Part shown: positions 35,808 to 48,621 of the stretch, in pieces
Numbering within the stretch: position 1 is the stretch's first letter
How the letters are laid out: every line of letters starts with the position of its first letter
Assembly: GCA_016793265.1 (NCBI GenBank)
Contig: JAEUHT010000041.1
Coordinates: forward strand, 1-64,000
Direction of reading: 5' to 3'
Source: Planctomycetota bacterium
GTDB lineage: Bacteria; Planctomycetota; UBA1135; UBA2386
DNA: 64,000 bases
Program-made: the position numbers and the translations under genes
The notes under the pieces: generated by a model
Seen by the model: only the letters and a program-made list of their open reading frames with translations
Database searches by the model: none
What the model was told of the DNA's origin: nothing

Positions 35808-38290
35808 GCCGGCGGTCGCGACTGCTGCGCCTGGTGGCCGCCCACGTGGCCGTGGTCGCCTTCGCCATGGCCCAGCAGGAGCCGGCGCCGAGCGTGCCCG
35901 GCCTGCTGCTCGACCACGAACACAGCTTCCTCGAGGAGGTCGTGCGCGACGACTACCGCGAGGTGCGTGTGTTCGGCGGCTTCCGCTTCCGCTCGCCGGC
36001 CTACGGCCTCGAGCTGCGCGGCGAGAACGCGCTGTTGCTGCTCGACCTCGACGAGACCGAACGTGCCGCCAGCAGGCGTTCCGGCAGCGGCCTGCCACGC
36101 CGTGGCATCGAGCTGCCGGAGCCGCGCCGCCGGCTGTCGCCAGCGCAGATCCGCGAACGCCTCGATCACACGCTGCGCGCCATCGGTCGCACCGACGGCC
36201 TGCCCGCGTCGAGCCGCACCGACCTCGCGCTCGACGTGCTGCGCTACGTCTACTGCGAGGGCGGCATCGTCGTCGTGCGCGACGGCCGCGAAGTGCTGCG
36301 CTGCGACCGGCTGTGGCTCTCGCCGCTCGAAGACCGCGTCGTGGTCGAGAACGCGGAGCTGCGCTACGTGACGCCGGGCCGCAGCAGCAACGAGACGCTG
36401 GTCGTGCGAGGTCCACGGCTGGTGCGCGAAGGCAGCCGCTGGACCGGGCGCGACGTGACGATGACGACCTGCAACGCCGGTCGCCCACACGCCGCCGCCG
36501 CCGCCGGCGAGATCGAGATCATCGAGCGTGAGGGCGAGTTCGAGATCCGGTCGCGCGGCCAGACCCTGCAGATCGGCGGCACCGACGTGCTGCCGCTGCC
36601 GGACGCACACATCTTCACCAAGAGCCAGAGCGAGTTCCCGATCCGCCGCGCCAGCGCCGGCTACTCGGGCCGCGAGGGCGCCGAAGCCGAGATCGTGCTC
36701 GGCCTGCCGTGGAACAACACCGGCGGCCGGCTGCACCACTGGCTGACCGACCGGCCGGCGGTGGAGTTCCGCGGCGAATGGGAGCTCGGGCTCGGCTGGA
36801 TCGAACGCCGCGGCTTCCCCGTGGACGCCGCGCTCAGCTACCGCGCCGCCGACCTCTACGAGGGCCGCACCGAGGGCTTCTGGATCGACGACCAGGGCAC
36901 CGACCTGCGCGAGATCCGCACCTGGCGCGACGGCAGCGCCATCGGCACCGGCCAGCGCGCCCTGCTGCGCACGCAGAACCGCGTGCGGCTCGGTGACTCC
37001 ACCCACCTCGACCTCGTCGCCTTCGATGCCACCGACCCCGGCGTGCTGTCGGAGTACTTCGCCGGCGACTACCGCACCCAGGAAGTGCCCGAATCGGGCC
37101 TCTACCTGCACCACGCCGCCGGCAATTCGCTGCTGACCGTGGGTACCCGCCACAACCTCGCCGACTTCAGCTACCGCGACGACCGCGCGCTGGCGGACCG
37201 CTTCGTCGAAGAATCGCCGGTCGTCACCTACCAGTGGCTGGCGCAGCCGATCGCCCACTTGCCGTGGGGAACGCCGCTGATCGCCGACCTCGAGACCGGG
37301 GTCGGCGAGCGCCGCAGCGACTACGACGACCGCGCCGGCGTGCGCGTCGGCGACAGCACCTTGCGCGCCGACCAGCTCGCCGAACTCTCGGCGCCGTTCC
37401 ACCTCGGGCCGCTCAACGTGCGCCCCTACACCAACGCGCGCGGCACCTGGTACGACGACACCGTCGCCGGCGGCGACGACGGTCGCATCGCCTTCGAAGG
37501 CGGCGTGCAGATCGGCACGCGGCTGCAGCGCACCTGGTCTTGGATCCGCGACGACGGCGAGCAGAACGTGCGCCACGTCATCGCGCCGCGCCTGACCTGG
37601 CGCAACCGCTTCTACGTCGATGACGACCCGTCGACGTTCTTCCAGTTCGACCCGCTCGACCAGCTCGCCGAACAGCAGCTGCTTCGCTTCGAGGTGCGCA
37701 ACCTGCTGCAGACGATGGGCGACGTGCAAGGTCGGCCGGAGCCGCGCGACTTCGTCATGTTCGACCTGGCGCAGGACGTCTGGCCGCAGGCCGATCGTGA
37801 CAACCAGGGCGAACGGCTCGGGCTCTTGCACTACGACCTGCTGCTGCGGCCGCGGGTGCAGTGGCTGCCGCTGGAGACGTTCTCGTTCGCCGTCTACGGC
37901 GATCACGACTGGAAGACCGGCTTGCGCACGCTCGACACCGAGCTGCAGATGGGCCGCATCGCCGGCATCACCTGGGCGGCCGACTACCGCACCGACGCGC
38001 TCGTCGCCGGCGCCGTGGGCGTCTCCGCGGCGACCGAGCTGTTCGATCGATGGGACCTCTACGCGCGCAGCCAGCGTGACATCGAGAACGACGCCTGGCT
38101 CAACTACTCGTTCGGCCTGCGTCGCAACGACCACGACTGGTCGATCCTCGCCGGCGTCGTCTACAACCCGTTCTCGGACGAGACGACGTTCCGCATCGAG
38201 TTCCTGCCGCGCTTCGGCGGCATGAACGGCGGCCGCCGCGAGCGCTTCGGCGGCATGGACCCGATGAGCCCGCTCGCCACGAGCTTCTGA
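35804..38290 (+). CDS. lptD: LPS assembly protein LptD-like outer-membrane barrel
   Basis: 828 residues from GTG at 35804, overlapping the previous stop by 4 bases. Signal peptide VAAHVAVVAFAMAQQ. The N-terminal ~270 residues are an OstA-like jelly roll (YCEGGIVVVRDGREVLRCDR, LSPLEDRVVVENAELRYV, TTCNAGRPH with one Cys). A long barrel follows (PIRRASAGYSGREG, LSYRAADLYEGRTEGFWID, LYLHHAAGNSLLTVGTRHNL, HVIAPRLTWRNRFYVDDDPS) and ends with aromatic strands near FRIEFLPRFGGM. LptD inserts LPS in the outer leaflet. No LptE-like gene is adjacent. Few cysteines are present compared with the disulfide-linked proteobacterial protein. Confidence 0.85.
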   Translation: MSRRSRLLRLVAAHVAVVAFAMAQQEPAPSVPGLLLDHEHSFLEEVVRDDYREVRVFGGFRFRSPAYGLELRGENALLLLDLDETERAASRRSGSGLPRRGIELPEPRRRLSPAQIRERLDHTLRAIGRTDGLPASSRTDLALDVLRYVYCEGGIVVVRDGREVLRCDRLWLSPLEDRVVVENAELRYVTPGRSSNETLVVRGPRLVREGSRWTGRDVTMTTCNAGRPHAAAAAGEIEIIEREGEFEIRSRGQTLQIGGTDVLPLPDAHIFTKSQSEFPIRRASAGYSGREGAEAEIVLGLPWNNTGGRLHHWLTDRPAVEFRGEWELGLGWIERRGFPVDAALSYRAADLYEGRTEGFWIDDQGTDLREIRTWRDGSAIGTGQRALLRTQNRVRLGDSTHLDLVAFDATDPGVLSEYFAGDYRTQEVPESGLYLHHAAGNSLLTVGTRHNLADFSYRDDRALADRFVEESPVVTYQWLAQPIAHLPWGTPLIADLETGVGERRSDYDDRAGVRVGDSTLRADQLAELSAPFHLGPLNVRPYTNARGTWYDDTVAGGDDGRIAFEGGVQIGTRLQRTWSWIRDDGEQNVRHVIAPRLTWRNRFYVDDDPSTFFQFDPLDQLAEQQLLRFEVRNLLQTMGDVQGRPEPRDFVMFDLAQDVWPQADRDNQGERLGLLHYDLLLRPRVQWLPLETFSFAVYGDHDWKTGLRTLDTELQMGRIAGITWAADYRTDALVAGAVGVSAATELFDRWDLYARSQRDIENDAWLNYSFGLRRNDHDWSILAGVVYNPFSDETTFRIEFLPRFGGMNGGRRERFGGMDPMSPLATSF

Positions 38291-38317
38291 GCCGGCTCGC
38301 CGGCCGTCACGCCGCGA

Positions 38318-39331
38318 TCAGAACGACCAGCCGACGCTCAGCACGATGCGGTGGTCGGCGCGGTCGAGGCCCGGCGACGGGGTGTTGTCCCAGTCCATCA
38401 CGTGCGCGAGCGAGGCGATCATGCTCGCGGTCAGCGACGTCGTGATCTCGGTCTTCGCCTGCAGGTAGACGTCCCGGCTGTCCTCGACCGACGGGAACGC
38501 CTCGACGCCGTGCACGAGCTTGGTCTTGTCGCTGAGCTGGTGCGTCAGCTTGTAGGCGACGCGCGCGGCCATGTAGTCCTGCGATGGCGTGTTGCTGCGG
38601 TAGTTCTCGTTGAAGTACGACAGACCGGCTTCGAACGTCAGGCCCGTCGTGCCGTTGTCGATGATCGTGTAACCGAGACCGACACCGCCCGTGAAGCGCA
38701 GGTTGATGTCCGCGAGCGTGTCGCCGAGCACACGGGCCGTGGCCAGCGAGTACCAGCGCTTGCTCAGGAAGTAGTCGTACTTGAGGCCGCCGCCCGCGCG
38801 ACGCTGATTGAGCGTCCAGGCGTTGGTGGTCTTGTTGCGGTCCTCGCTGTAGTCCCAGGCGGCGTCGAACGAGATGCGGTCGATCTCGGTGCGGCGCGAG
38901 GCGTCCAGCGCGGCGCCGACGGCGCGGCGCTCGGTATTGCCATCGGTCAGCAGGCCATTGAGGGTGATCGAGCCCGTCCAGGCCGGCTCCGGCTTGGCCG
39001 GCGGGTTGATCATGCCGAGGTTGTCGAGCGCCAGCGACGTGGTGTCGCCTTCGAGCCGCAGGTTGCCGCCTTCGAGGCCGACGACGCGGCGCTTGAGCAG
39101 ATCGCCCGACTTGGTCTGCAGGTCGACCTGGTCCTTGGTGACCATGTCGCTGATGTTGGTCATCGGCACGGTGACGTCGCCGAGCAGCGGCGAGGCGATC
39201 GTGACCTTGCCGTCGGCCATCGTCTTGATCGTGCCCGTTAGGACGTCACCGTTGGCGAGGGTGATCTTGTCCTGGGCGAGAGCCCCGGCGGCGAGGGCCG
39301 AGAGGGCGGCGAGGAACTTGAGGTTCTGCAT
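38318..39331 (-). CDS. DUF481-family outer-membrane protein (YdiY-like)
   Basis: 337 residues. Signal peptide FLAALSALAAGALAQ. An N-terminal SH3-like part occupies residues 20-110 (ITLANGDVLTGTIKTMADGK, SGDLLKRRVVGLEGGNLRL), then a salt-induced-outer-membrane-protein/DUF481 barrel from about residue 115 (PAWTGSITLNGLLTDGNTER, SYRAVA-like strands SFDAAWDYSEDRNKTTNAW, KYDYFLSKRWYSLATARVL) to the C-terminal HRIVLSVGWSF. The final Phe and aromatic alternation are typical of BAM substrates. Convergent with lptD across 27 bases that contain a short GCCGGC inverted pair. Confidence 0.85.
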   Translation of the reverse strand: MQNLKFLAALSALAAGALAQDKITLANGDVLTGTIKTMADGKVTIASPLLGDVTVPMTNISDMVTKDQVDLQTKSGDLLKRRVVGLEGGNLRLEGDTTSLALDNLGMINPPAKPEPAWTGSITLNGLLTDGNTERRAVGAALDASRRTEIDRISFDAAWDYSEDRNKTTNAWTLNQRRAGGGLKYDYFLSKRWYSLATARVLGDTLADINLRFTGGVGLGYTIIDNGTTGLTFEAGLSYFNENYRSNTPSQDYMAARVAYKLTHQLSDKTKLVHGVEAFPSVEDSRDVYLQAKTEITTSLTASMIASLAHVMDWDNTPSPGLDRADHRIVLSVGWSF

Positions 39332-39474
39332 GTGGTTTCCGGGAAATCGGGCCGAGGATCATGTCGAAGCGGCGATTGGCGGCCAAGGGAAATCGAACCG
39401 GCGCGCCGTGCCCGAACCGCTCCCGTCCAGCGGCCCCTGGCTCCCGCAAGCCACGCCGCTACCGTTGCCGAGCC

Positions 39475-40005
39475 ATGAGCATGGACGCCAAGCAGACGGA
39501 AGCGCGCAGCCTCATGCAGTGGCTGCGCGACATGCCGAGGTGGAAGAAGATCGCCGTCGCGGCCGGGCTCGGCACCGTCGCCGTCGGCGCGGTGCTGCAC
39601 GTGACCACCGGCGGCGCGACCACCGGCAGCGGCGCCCCGGGCGGCCTGCAAACGAGCCTCGTCGAGGGCAGTGGCAAGAGCGGCTCCACGGCGGCGATCG
39701 AACCGGCGTCGCAGGGCGTGTTCCGCCTCGGCTTCAGCTTCCTCGCCGGCTTCTGCATCGGCAGCTTCCTGCGCGCTACGTTGCGCATCGCCGCGATCGC
39801 CTTCGGCTTCTGGCTCTGCATGACCTTCGTGCTCAGCTACATGGGCATCGTCGTCGTCGACTGGAACGCCATGGACGCGCTCTGGAACCGCTTCGCCGAG
39901 AACGTCGGCAAGGAGTGGGCGGACTTCCAGACCTTCATCACCGGCAGCCTGCCCGCCGCCGGTCTCGCCGTCACCGGCCTGATGGTCGGCCTCAAGAAGC
40001 ACTGA
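39475..40005 (+). CDS. FUN14-family small membrane protein
   Basis: 176 residues from ATG at 39475 (MSMDAKQ). Segments WKKIAVAAGLGTVAVGAVLH, FRLGFSFLAGFCIGSFLRAT, LRIAAIAFGFWLCMTFVLSY and FITGSLPAAGLAVTGLMVGL. The GFxxGFxxG-type helix (FLAGFCIGSFLR) and final GLxxGLKK-like end are characteristic of bacterial FUN14 proteins. Bacterial function is poorly known; eukaryotic FUNDC1 is a mitophagy receptor. It converges on the EttA-type gene, with 36 bases between stops. Confidence 0.72.
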   Translation: MSMDAKQTEARSLMQWLRDMPRWKKIAVAAGLGTVAVGAVLHVTTGGATTGSGAPGGLQTSLVEGSGKSGSTAAIEPASQGVFRLGFSFLAGFCIGSFLRATLRIAAIAFGFWLCMTFVLSYMGIVVVDWNAMDALWNRFAENVGKEWADFQTFITGSLPAAGLAVTGLMVGLKKH

Positions 40006-40041
40006 GCGCCGCGGCTCGGGCGGCGCGCGGCCGTCGCCGCG

Positions 40042-41634
<1,593 letters not shown>

Positions 41635-41716
41635 GGTGGGGCGAAGAGGGTACGGCGGGGGTCGGCGGAATCCAGCGCTACCGCCGCCGGCGCCCGCCGG
41701 ACTATGCTGCCCGGCC

Positions 41717-42076
41717 GTGTTGGCCTTCTTCGACAGCCTGGGCATGCCCGAGATGATCCTGCTGGTGATCGTCGGGCTCGTGCTCTACGGCCGCAACCTG
41801 CCGGAGGCGGCGCGCAACTTCGGTCAGGTGCTGGCCAAGTTCCGCCGCGGCTTCCACGAGTTCAAGGACCAGCTCGACCGCGACGGCCAGCTGCGCGAGA
41901 TGAAGAAGGTCATCGACGACGCCAAGCGCGACGTCACCAGCGCGACCGCGGTGCCGCGGGCGATCGCCGACCCAGGCCGTGCGCTGCGCGACCTGACCAA
42001 CGACACGCTGGTGTCGCCGATCAACGAGCCGACGACGACGACTCCGCCGCCGCCCCAGCAGCCGCCCGCCGACTGA
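41717..42076 (+). CDS. tatA: Twin-arginine translocase TatA/TatB-like subunit
   Basis: 119 residues from GTG at 41717. Short N-terminal membrane helix GMPEMILLVIVGLVLYG, a hinge with LPEAARNFGQ, and an amphipathic helix VLAKFRRGFHEFKDQLDRDG, the diagnostic order for TatA/TatB (Glu in the helix, FG after LP). The C-terminal tail is Thr/Pro-rich. It forms the translocation pore or receptor for folded proteins. No tatC is adjacent. Divergent from ettA (82-base gap) and 6 bases from the convergent MshEN gene. Confidence 0.88.
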   Translation: MLAFFDSLGMPEMILLVIVGLVLYGRNLPEAARNFGQVLAKFRRGFHEFKDQLDRDGQLREMKKVIDDAKRDVTSATAVPRAIADPGRALRDLTNDTLVSPINEPTTTTPPPPQQPPAD

Positions 42077-42082
42077 TCCCGG

Positions 42083-42730
42083 CTACTTGCCGCCCGGCTT
42101 CTTGTGCGTGGCTTTGATGGCCTGCTCGCCGGCGTCGAAGATGCTCATCCAGTCGTCGCTCTTGGCCGGCGCCGTGCTGCGCTTCTTGGCCTCGTCCTCA
42201 CGCCGCTTCTGCTCCTGCTCCACCCACTGCGGGTAGTCCTTGTGGATCTCCGTCAGCACCTTCTTGTTCTCGCTGACGAGACCGACGTACGGGAACAGGT
42301 CGCAGTCATGCTCCTTCTGGATGCGCGCGAACTCCTCGAACGTCGTCATCACCGGCATGGCGACGCAGACGATGTCGCCGAACACGTCGAGCGGCACGAT
42401 GGTGTGCTTGAACAGCACTTCCTTGGGCAGCCGGTTCTTCGCTTCGTCGCTGATCTGGTAGTTGCCAGCCATCAGGAACGGCAGGTTGAAGCACTCGGTG
42501 ACGATCTTGGCGAGGTCCCACTCGGTGATGTGACCGCCGCTGACGAGCGTCTGTACGAACGGCTCGGAGTGTTTGTCCTGCGAGTAGAGCGCGTCGGTCA
42601 CCACCTCCGACGGCACGACGCCGCGTTCGGTGAGGATCTCGGCGAGGCGGACCGACGTGATCTTCTCGATGCCCTTCACCCGCCGATCATCGGTCCGGGC
42701 CACGCTGCGGCTTGAGGCAGCCGTTGCCAT
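42083..42730 (-). CDS. MshEN/GspE N-terminal-domain protein without ATPase domain
   Basis: 215 residues. Contains the T2SSE-N/MshEN fold: VRLAEILTERGVVPSEVVTD, GGHITEWDLAKIVTECFNLP, NYQISDEAKNRLPKEVLFKH, TIVPLDVFGDIVCVAMPVMT. In secretion and pilus ATPases this domain binds c-di-GMP or partner proteins; here it stands alone with a charged tail (QEQKRREDEAKKRSTAPAKS) and no Walker motifs. It is 12 bases downstream of the MlaF-MlaE fusion gene and probably co-transcribed with it. Function unknown, possibly regulatory. Confidence 0.8.
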   Translation of the reverse strand: MATAASSRSVARTDDRRVKGIEKITSVRLAEILTERGVVPSEVVTDALYSQDKHSEPFVQTLVSGGHITEWDLAKIVTECFNLPFLMAGNYQISDEAKNRLPKEVLFKHTIVPLDVFGDIVCVAMPVMTTFEEFARIQKEHDCDLFPYVGLVSENKKVLTEIHKDYPQWVEQEQKRREDEAKKRSTAPAKSDDWMSIFDAGEQAIKATHKKPGGK

Positions 42731-42742
42731 GGCGATCTGGGG

Positions 42743-44242
42743 TCAGGAGTAGATCAGGAACGTCAGCACCGCGTGCACCGTCAGCACCAGCGCCATGCCG
42801 ATGACGATGGCGGCGTTGACGGCCTCGCCGACGTCGGCGCCCGAACGTTTCGGGCCGGTGCCGAGGTGGTAGCAGCAGATGGCGACGAGATAGCCGGACA
42901 GTGTCGATTTCCCCGACACCACGAGCACGTCGCGCGCGTCGACGGTGGCGAAGTAGGCGTTGACCCAGCCGGCGGTGGTGATCGCGGCGACGCTCTTGGC
43001 GGCGAACAAGGACGCCAGCGCCGCGGCCATGACGCCGCCGAGCGTGACCAGCGGCATCGCGATCACCATGCCCCACACGAGCGGCGTCAGCAGGTAGTCC
43101 GCCGGCCGCACGCCCATCATCTGCAGCGCGGCGATCTGGTTGGTGCGCTTCATCGTGCCGAGGCGGGCGGCGGCGCCGGCGGCGATGCGCGCGGTGAAGA
43201 AGAAGCCGCTCAGCATCGGCACCAGGACCGCGGTGGCGACCTTGCCGGTGCCGGTGAGCAGGGCAGACTCGAAGCCGCCGTGGATCGGGTTGTTGCGCAG
43301 CGCGAAGAACGTCGCCAGACCGCCGATCACGGCGCCGGCGATGGCCACGAACAAAGCCGGTTCGAGCGCGAAGCGCGCCGTCGTGCGCAGCACCTGGCCG
43401 AGTTCGAACGGCGGCAGCCGACGCAGCGACTCGAACACCGTCTCGCAGATCGCCCCGAGCCGCAACAACGCGCGCCGCACGCCGTGCAGCGGCAGCAGGT
43501 CCTGGTTCGCCACTTCGCCGTTCTGCTTCATCACCGCGCTGCCGGTGGCGCGGTAGCCGGGCGCCTCGAGCCGCAGCGTGCGCGCGGCGGCGTCGAGCAC
43601 GAGTACGCCGTCGTGCACACCATCGAAGGCGGCGACGTCATGGGTGATGACGAGCGTGGTGCGCTCGACATCCTGGTCGTGGGCGTCGCGCAGCAACCGG
43701 GCGATGTGGCGCGCTGCCTCCGGATCGAGGCCGGCGGTCGGTTCGTCGCAGAGCAGCAGCCGCGGCGACGATGCCAGCGCCCGGGCGACGGCGAGTCGCT
43801 TGCGCATGCCACCGGACAGTTGGGCGGTGCGTTCGGGCGGCGATTCGAGACCGGCCTGGGCCAGCAGTCCGGGCGCCAACCGCGGCGAACGACCGGCTGC
43901 GCGCAGCGCCATCTCGACGTTCTGGCGCGGTGTCAGTTCGTCGAGCAGGCCTTCGTCCTGCAGGATCGCAGCCACCTTGTCGCGCAGCGATTCGGCGTGA
44001 TCGGCGGTCACCGGCTCGCCCCACGCCAGCAGTTGTCCGCTCAGCCGCGGCGCCGGTTCGCGCGCTTCGACCAGCCCGGCCAGCACGCGCAACAGCGACG
44101 ACTTGCCGCCGCCGCTGGCGCCGACGAACAGGTAGAAGCCGTGGGGCGCCAGCGCCAGGTCGACCGCTTCGAGCAGCACCTCCTCGCCGGTCGGCCGGCT
44201 GTGCGCGAGGCCGAAGCCGCGGAACTCGAGCGCGACGGTCAT
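42743..44242 (-). CDS. Fused MlaF-MlaE: ABC ATPase plus permease for lipid transport
   Basis: 499 residues. Residues 1 to about 225 form an ABC ATPase (Walker A GASGGGKSSLLR, signature QLSGGMRKRLAVARAL, Walker B LLLCDEPTAGLDPEAA, switch VITHDVAAFD). After a short linker, residues about 250-499 form a MlaE-type permease (PFELGQVLRTTARFALEPAL, FTARIAAGAAARLGTMKRTN, ALQMMGVRPADYLLTPLVWG, GEAVNAAIVIGMALVLTVHA), with the conserved MGV/MxRxEQ-region equivalent MKRTNQIAAL. In most bacteria these are two genes. It is 7 bases downstream of the MCE protein gene, so the cluster encodes a complete MCE transporter core for phospholipid movement between inner and outer membranes. Confidence 0.9.
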   Translation of the reverse strand: MTVALEFRGFGLAHSRPTGEEVLLEAVDLALAPHGFYLFVGASGGGKSSLLRVLAGLVEAREPAPRLSGQLLAWGEPVTADHAESLRDKVAAILQDEGLLDELTPRQNVEMALRAAGRSPRLAPGLLAQAGLESPPERTAQLSGGMRKRLAVARALASSPRLLLCDEPTAGLDPEAARHIARLLRDAHDQDVERTTLVITHDVAAFDGVHDGVLVLDAAARTLRLEAPGYRATGSAVMKQNGEVANQDLLPLHGVRRALLRLGAICETVFESLRRLPPFELGQVLRTTARFALEPALFVAIAGAVIGGLATFFALRNNPIHGGFESALLTGTGKVATAVLVPMLSGFFFTARIAAGAAARLGTMKRTNQIAALQMMGVRPADYLLTPLVWGMVIAMPLVTLGGVMAAALASLFAAKSVAAITTAGWVNAYFATVDARDVLVVSGKSTLSGYLVAICCYHLGTGPKRSGADVGEAVNAAIVIGMALVLTVHAVLTFLIYS

Positions 44243-44249
44243 CGCCGGC

Positions 44250-45716
44250 TCACCTCGGCCGCAGGTCGGCGGGCAGGCGGGCGAACGCGACCACGTCGCC
44301 GCGGCCAGCCTCGGGCTTGAACGCGAACACGCCGTGCACGCTGCCGCCGCGCATCACCGCCGCGCCGAGCAGGTCCGCCGTCGCCTTGGCCTCGGCGGTC
44401 AGCGGTTGGTTGAGCGGAGCGCCATCCGGGCCCGCGCTGCGCAGCGAGAGGCCATCGGCGCCGGCGGGCAGTTCCTCGCTGGCGAAGCGGCTGCCGGCGG
44501 TGCCGCCGAGATCCGGCGGGGCGTCCTCGATCACCAGCGCGGCGAGATCGGCACCTTGTGGGTCGACCCAGACGCGGCCGGCGCGACGCACCAGTCCATC
44601 GGGCAGCAGCACCTCGAGCTTCTCGTCGGCGATGTCCGGGGCGCCACCGAAGGTGTCGTGTTCGGTGTAGCTGCCGTCGACGAGGCTGCGGGCGGTGACC
44701 ACGACGGCGCGGCCCGAACGATCGAGGAACAGCGTGCCGGTGCCCTGGCGGTGCACGGGGTCATCGGGGCTGAAGGTGTCGCGCTCGACGGCGTCGTAGG
44801 TGATGCGCACGAGCACCACGTCGTCGGGTGTCGTGTGCGGCACCGCCTTCGGCTGCACCAGCGCGTTCGCCGGCACGCCGGCGACCTCGACCTGCGGCCG
44901 CTGCGCCTGCGCCGCCGTGCGGTAGCCATCCTGCACCGGTCCGCCGCGGCCCGGTTCCGTGTAGTAGCTGACGTACGGCGACACGATCGCGCTGGCATCG
45001 GTGAGCGTGAAGCCAGAGAACAACGCGCCGCTGACCGACGGTCGCGCCACCCAGAACTGCGTCTGCTCGGTCACCGTCTGCCGGAAGGCGCGCGTGATGC
45101 GCACCGTGAGTTCGACGTGGGTGCCGGCCGGTGCCAGCTGCACCTTGCGCACGTCGCCGGTCTGCATGCCGCGGAAGATCACGGCGGCCCCTGGCTTGAG
45201 GCCGTGGTTCTCGGGCACCAGCAGGGTCATCAGCAGGTCGCCGTGGCCGAGGTCCTCGAGCGATTCGGCTTCGGCCGGTGGCCGTTCGCTGCCGTTCAAC
45301 AGGCTCGCCGGCGCCAGCGGTGAACCGCGTTCGGCCGGGGTCTGGAAGGCGATGTAGGAGTCGCGCACGAGCGTGTCGAGGCCGCTGGCGCCGCCGGTCA
45401 GGCCGCCGAACCGCGGCGTGACGATCCAGAACTGGCTGTTGACGCAGGCGTGGGCGGCGCCAGCCGGGTCGAGCAACAGCTGCGCGACCGCCTTGTCGCC
45501 GTCGCCGCTGATCGACACCGACCGCACGGTGCCGACGGTGACCCCGCGGAAGCGCACGTCGGCGCCGTCTCGCAGGCCGCGGGCGTCCTTGAACTCGACC
45601 CGCAGCGCGAGGCCAGGGCGATCGTCCAGGTTGCGCAGGATGCGCACGAACCAGACCGCTGCGACGATCGCCGCGGCGAGGGTCAACACGCCGATCAGGT
45701 AGCGCAGGCGGTGCAT
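44250..45716 (-). CDS. MCE (MlaD/PqiB-like) protein with a trypsin-like C-terminal domain lacking its catalytic His
   Basis: 488 residues from ATG at 45716. A single membrane anchor (YLIGVLTLAAAIVAAVWFVR) precedes a first MCE domain (LRVEFKDARGLRDGADVRFR, GVTVGTVRSVSI) and a second MCE-like domain (TLLVPENHGLKPGAAVIFRG, MQTGDVRKVQL). From about residue 320 the sequence follows the HtrA-type protease order: GTGTLFLDRSGRAVVVTARS, LEVLLPDGLVRRAGRVWVDP, QGADLAALVIED. At the catalytic His position (VTNxHVV in active proteases) there is Ser (VTARSLV); the Asp is kept; no GNSGG motif is visible. It is therefore a probable inactive, binding-only domain. Transcribed with the MlaF-MlaE fusion gene. Confidence 0.78.
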   Translation of the reverse strand: MHRLRYLIGVLTLAAAIVAAVWFVRILRNLDDRPGLALRVEFKDARGLRDGADVRFRGVTVGTVRSVSISGDGDKAVAQLLLDPAGAAHACVNSQFWIVTPRFGGLTGGASGLDTLVRDSYIAFQTPAERGSPLAPASLLNGSERPPAEAESLEDLGHGDLLMTLLVPENHGLKPGAAVIFRGMQTGDVRKVQLAPAGTHVELTVRITRAFRQTVTEQTQFWVARPSVSGALFSGFTLTDASAIVSPYVSYYTEPGRGGPVQDGYRTAAQAQRPQVEVAGVPANALVQPKAVPHTTPDDVVLVRITYDAVERDTFSPDDPVHRQGTGTLFLDRSGRAVVVTARSLVDGSYTEHDTFGGAPDIADEKLEVLLPDGLVRRAGRVWVDPQGADLAALVIEDAPPDLGGTAGSRFASEELPAGADGLSLRSAGPDGAPLNQPLTAEAKATADLLGAAVMRGGSVHGVFAFKPEAGRGDVVAFARLPADLRPR

Positions 45717-45818
45717 CGGGTCAGGTTCTCCGGCGCGATCCTCGGATCGGCGCGTCCTTGTGGCCAACCGGCGGTCGCCTTCGTCACGCGCGCCACCGCT
45801 GGCGGTCGACCGGGAGGC

Positions 45819-48620
<2,802 letters not shown>

Positions 48621-48621
<1 letters not shown>

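Noticed and set aside
32826-36488. Another open antisense frame of about 1200 codons over lptC/A-like and lptD
   Set aside because: Low-complexity Arg/Ala/Gly composition and no domain; it is the usual GC-rich antisense shadow of genes with clear motifs.
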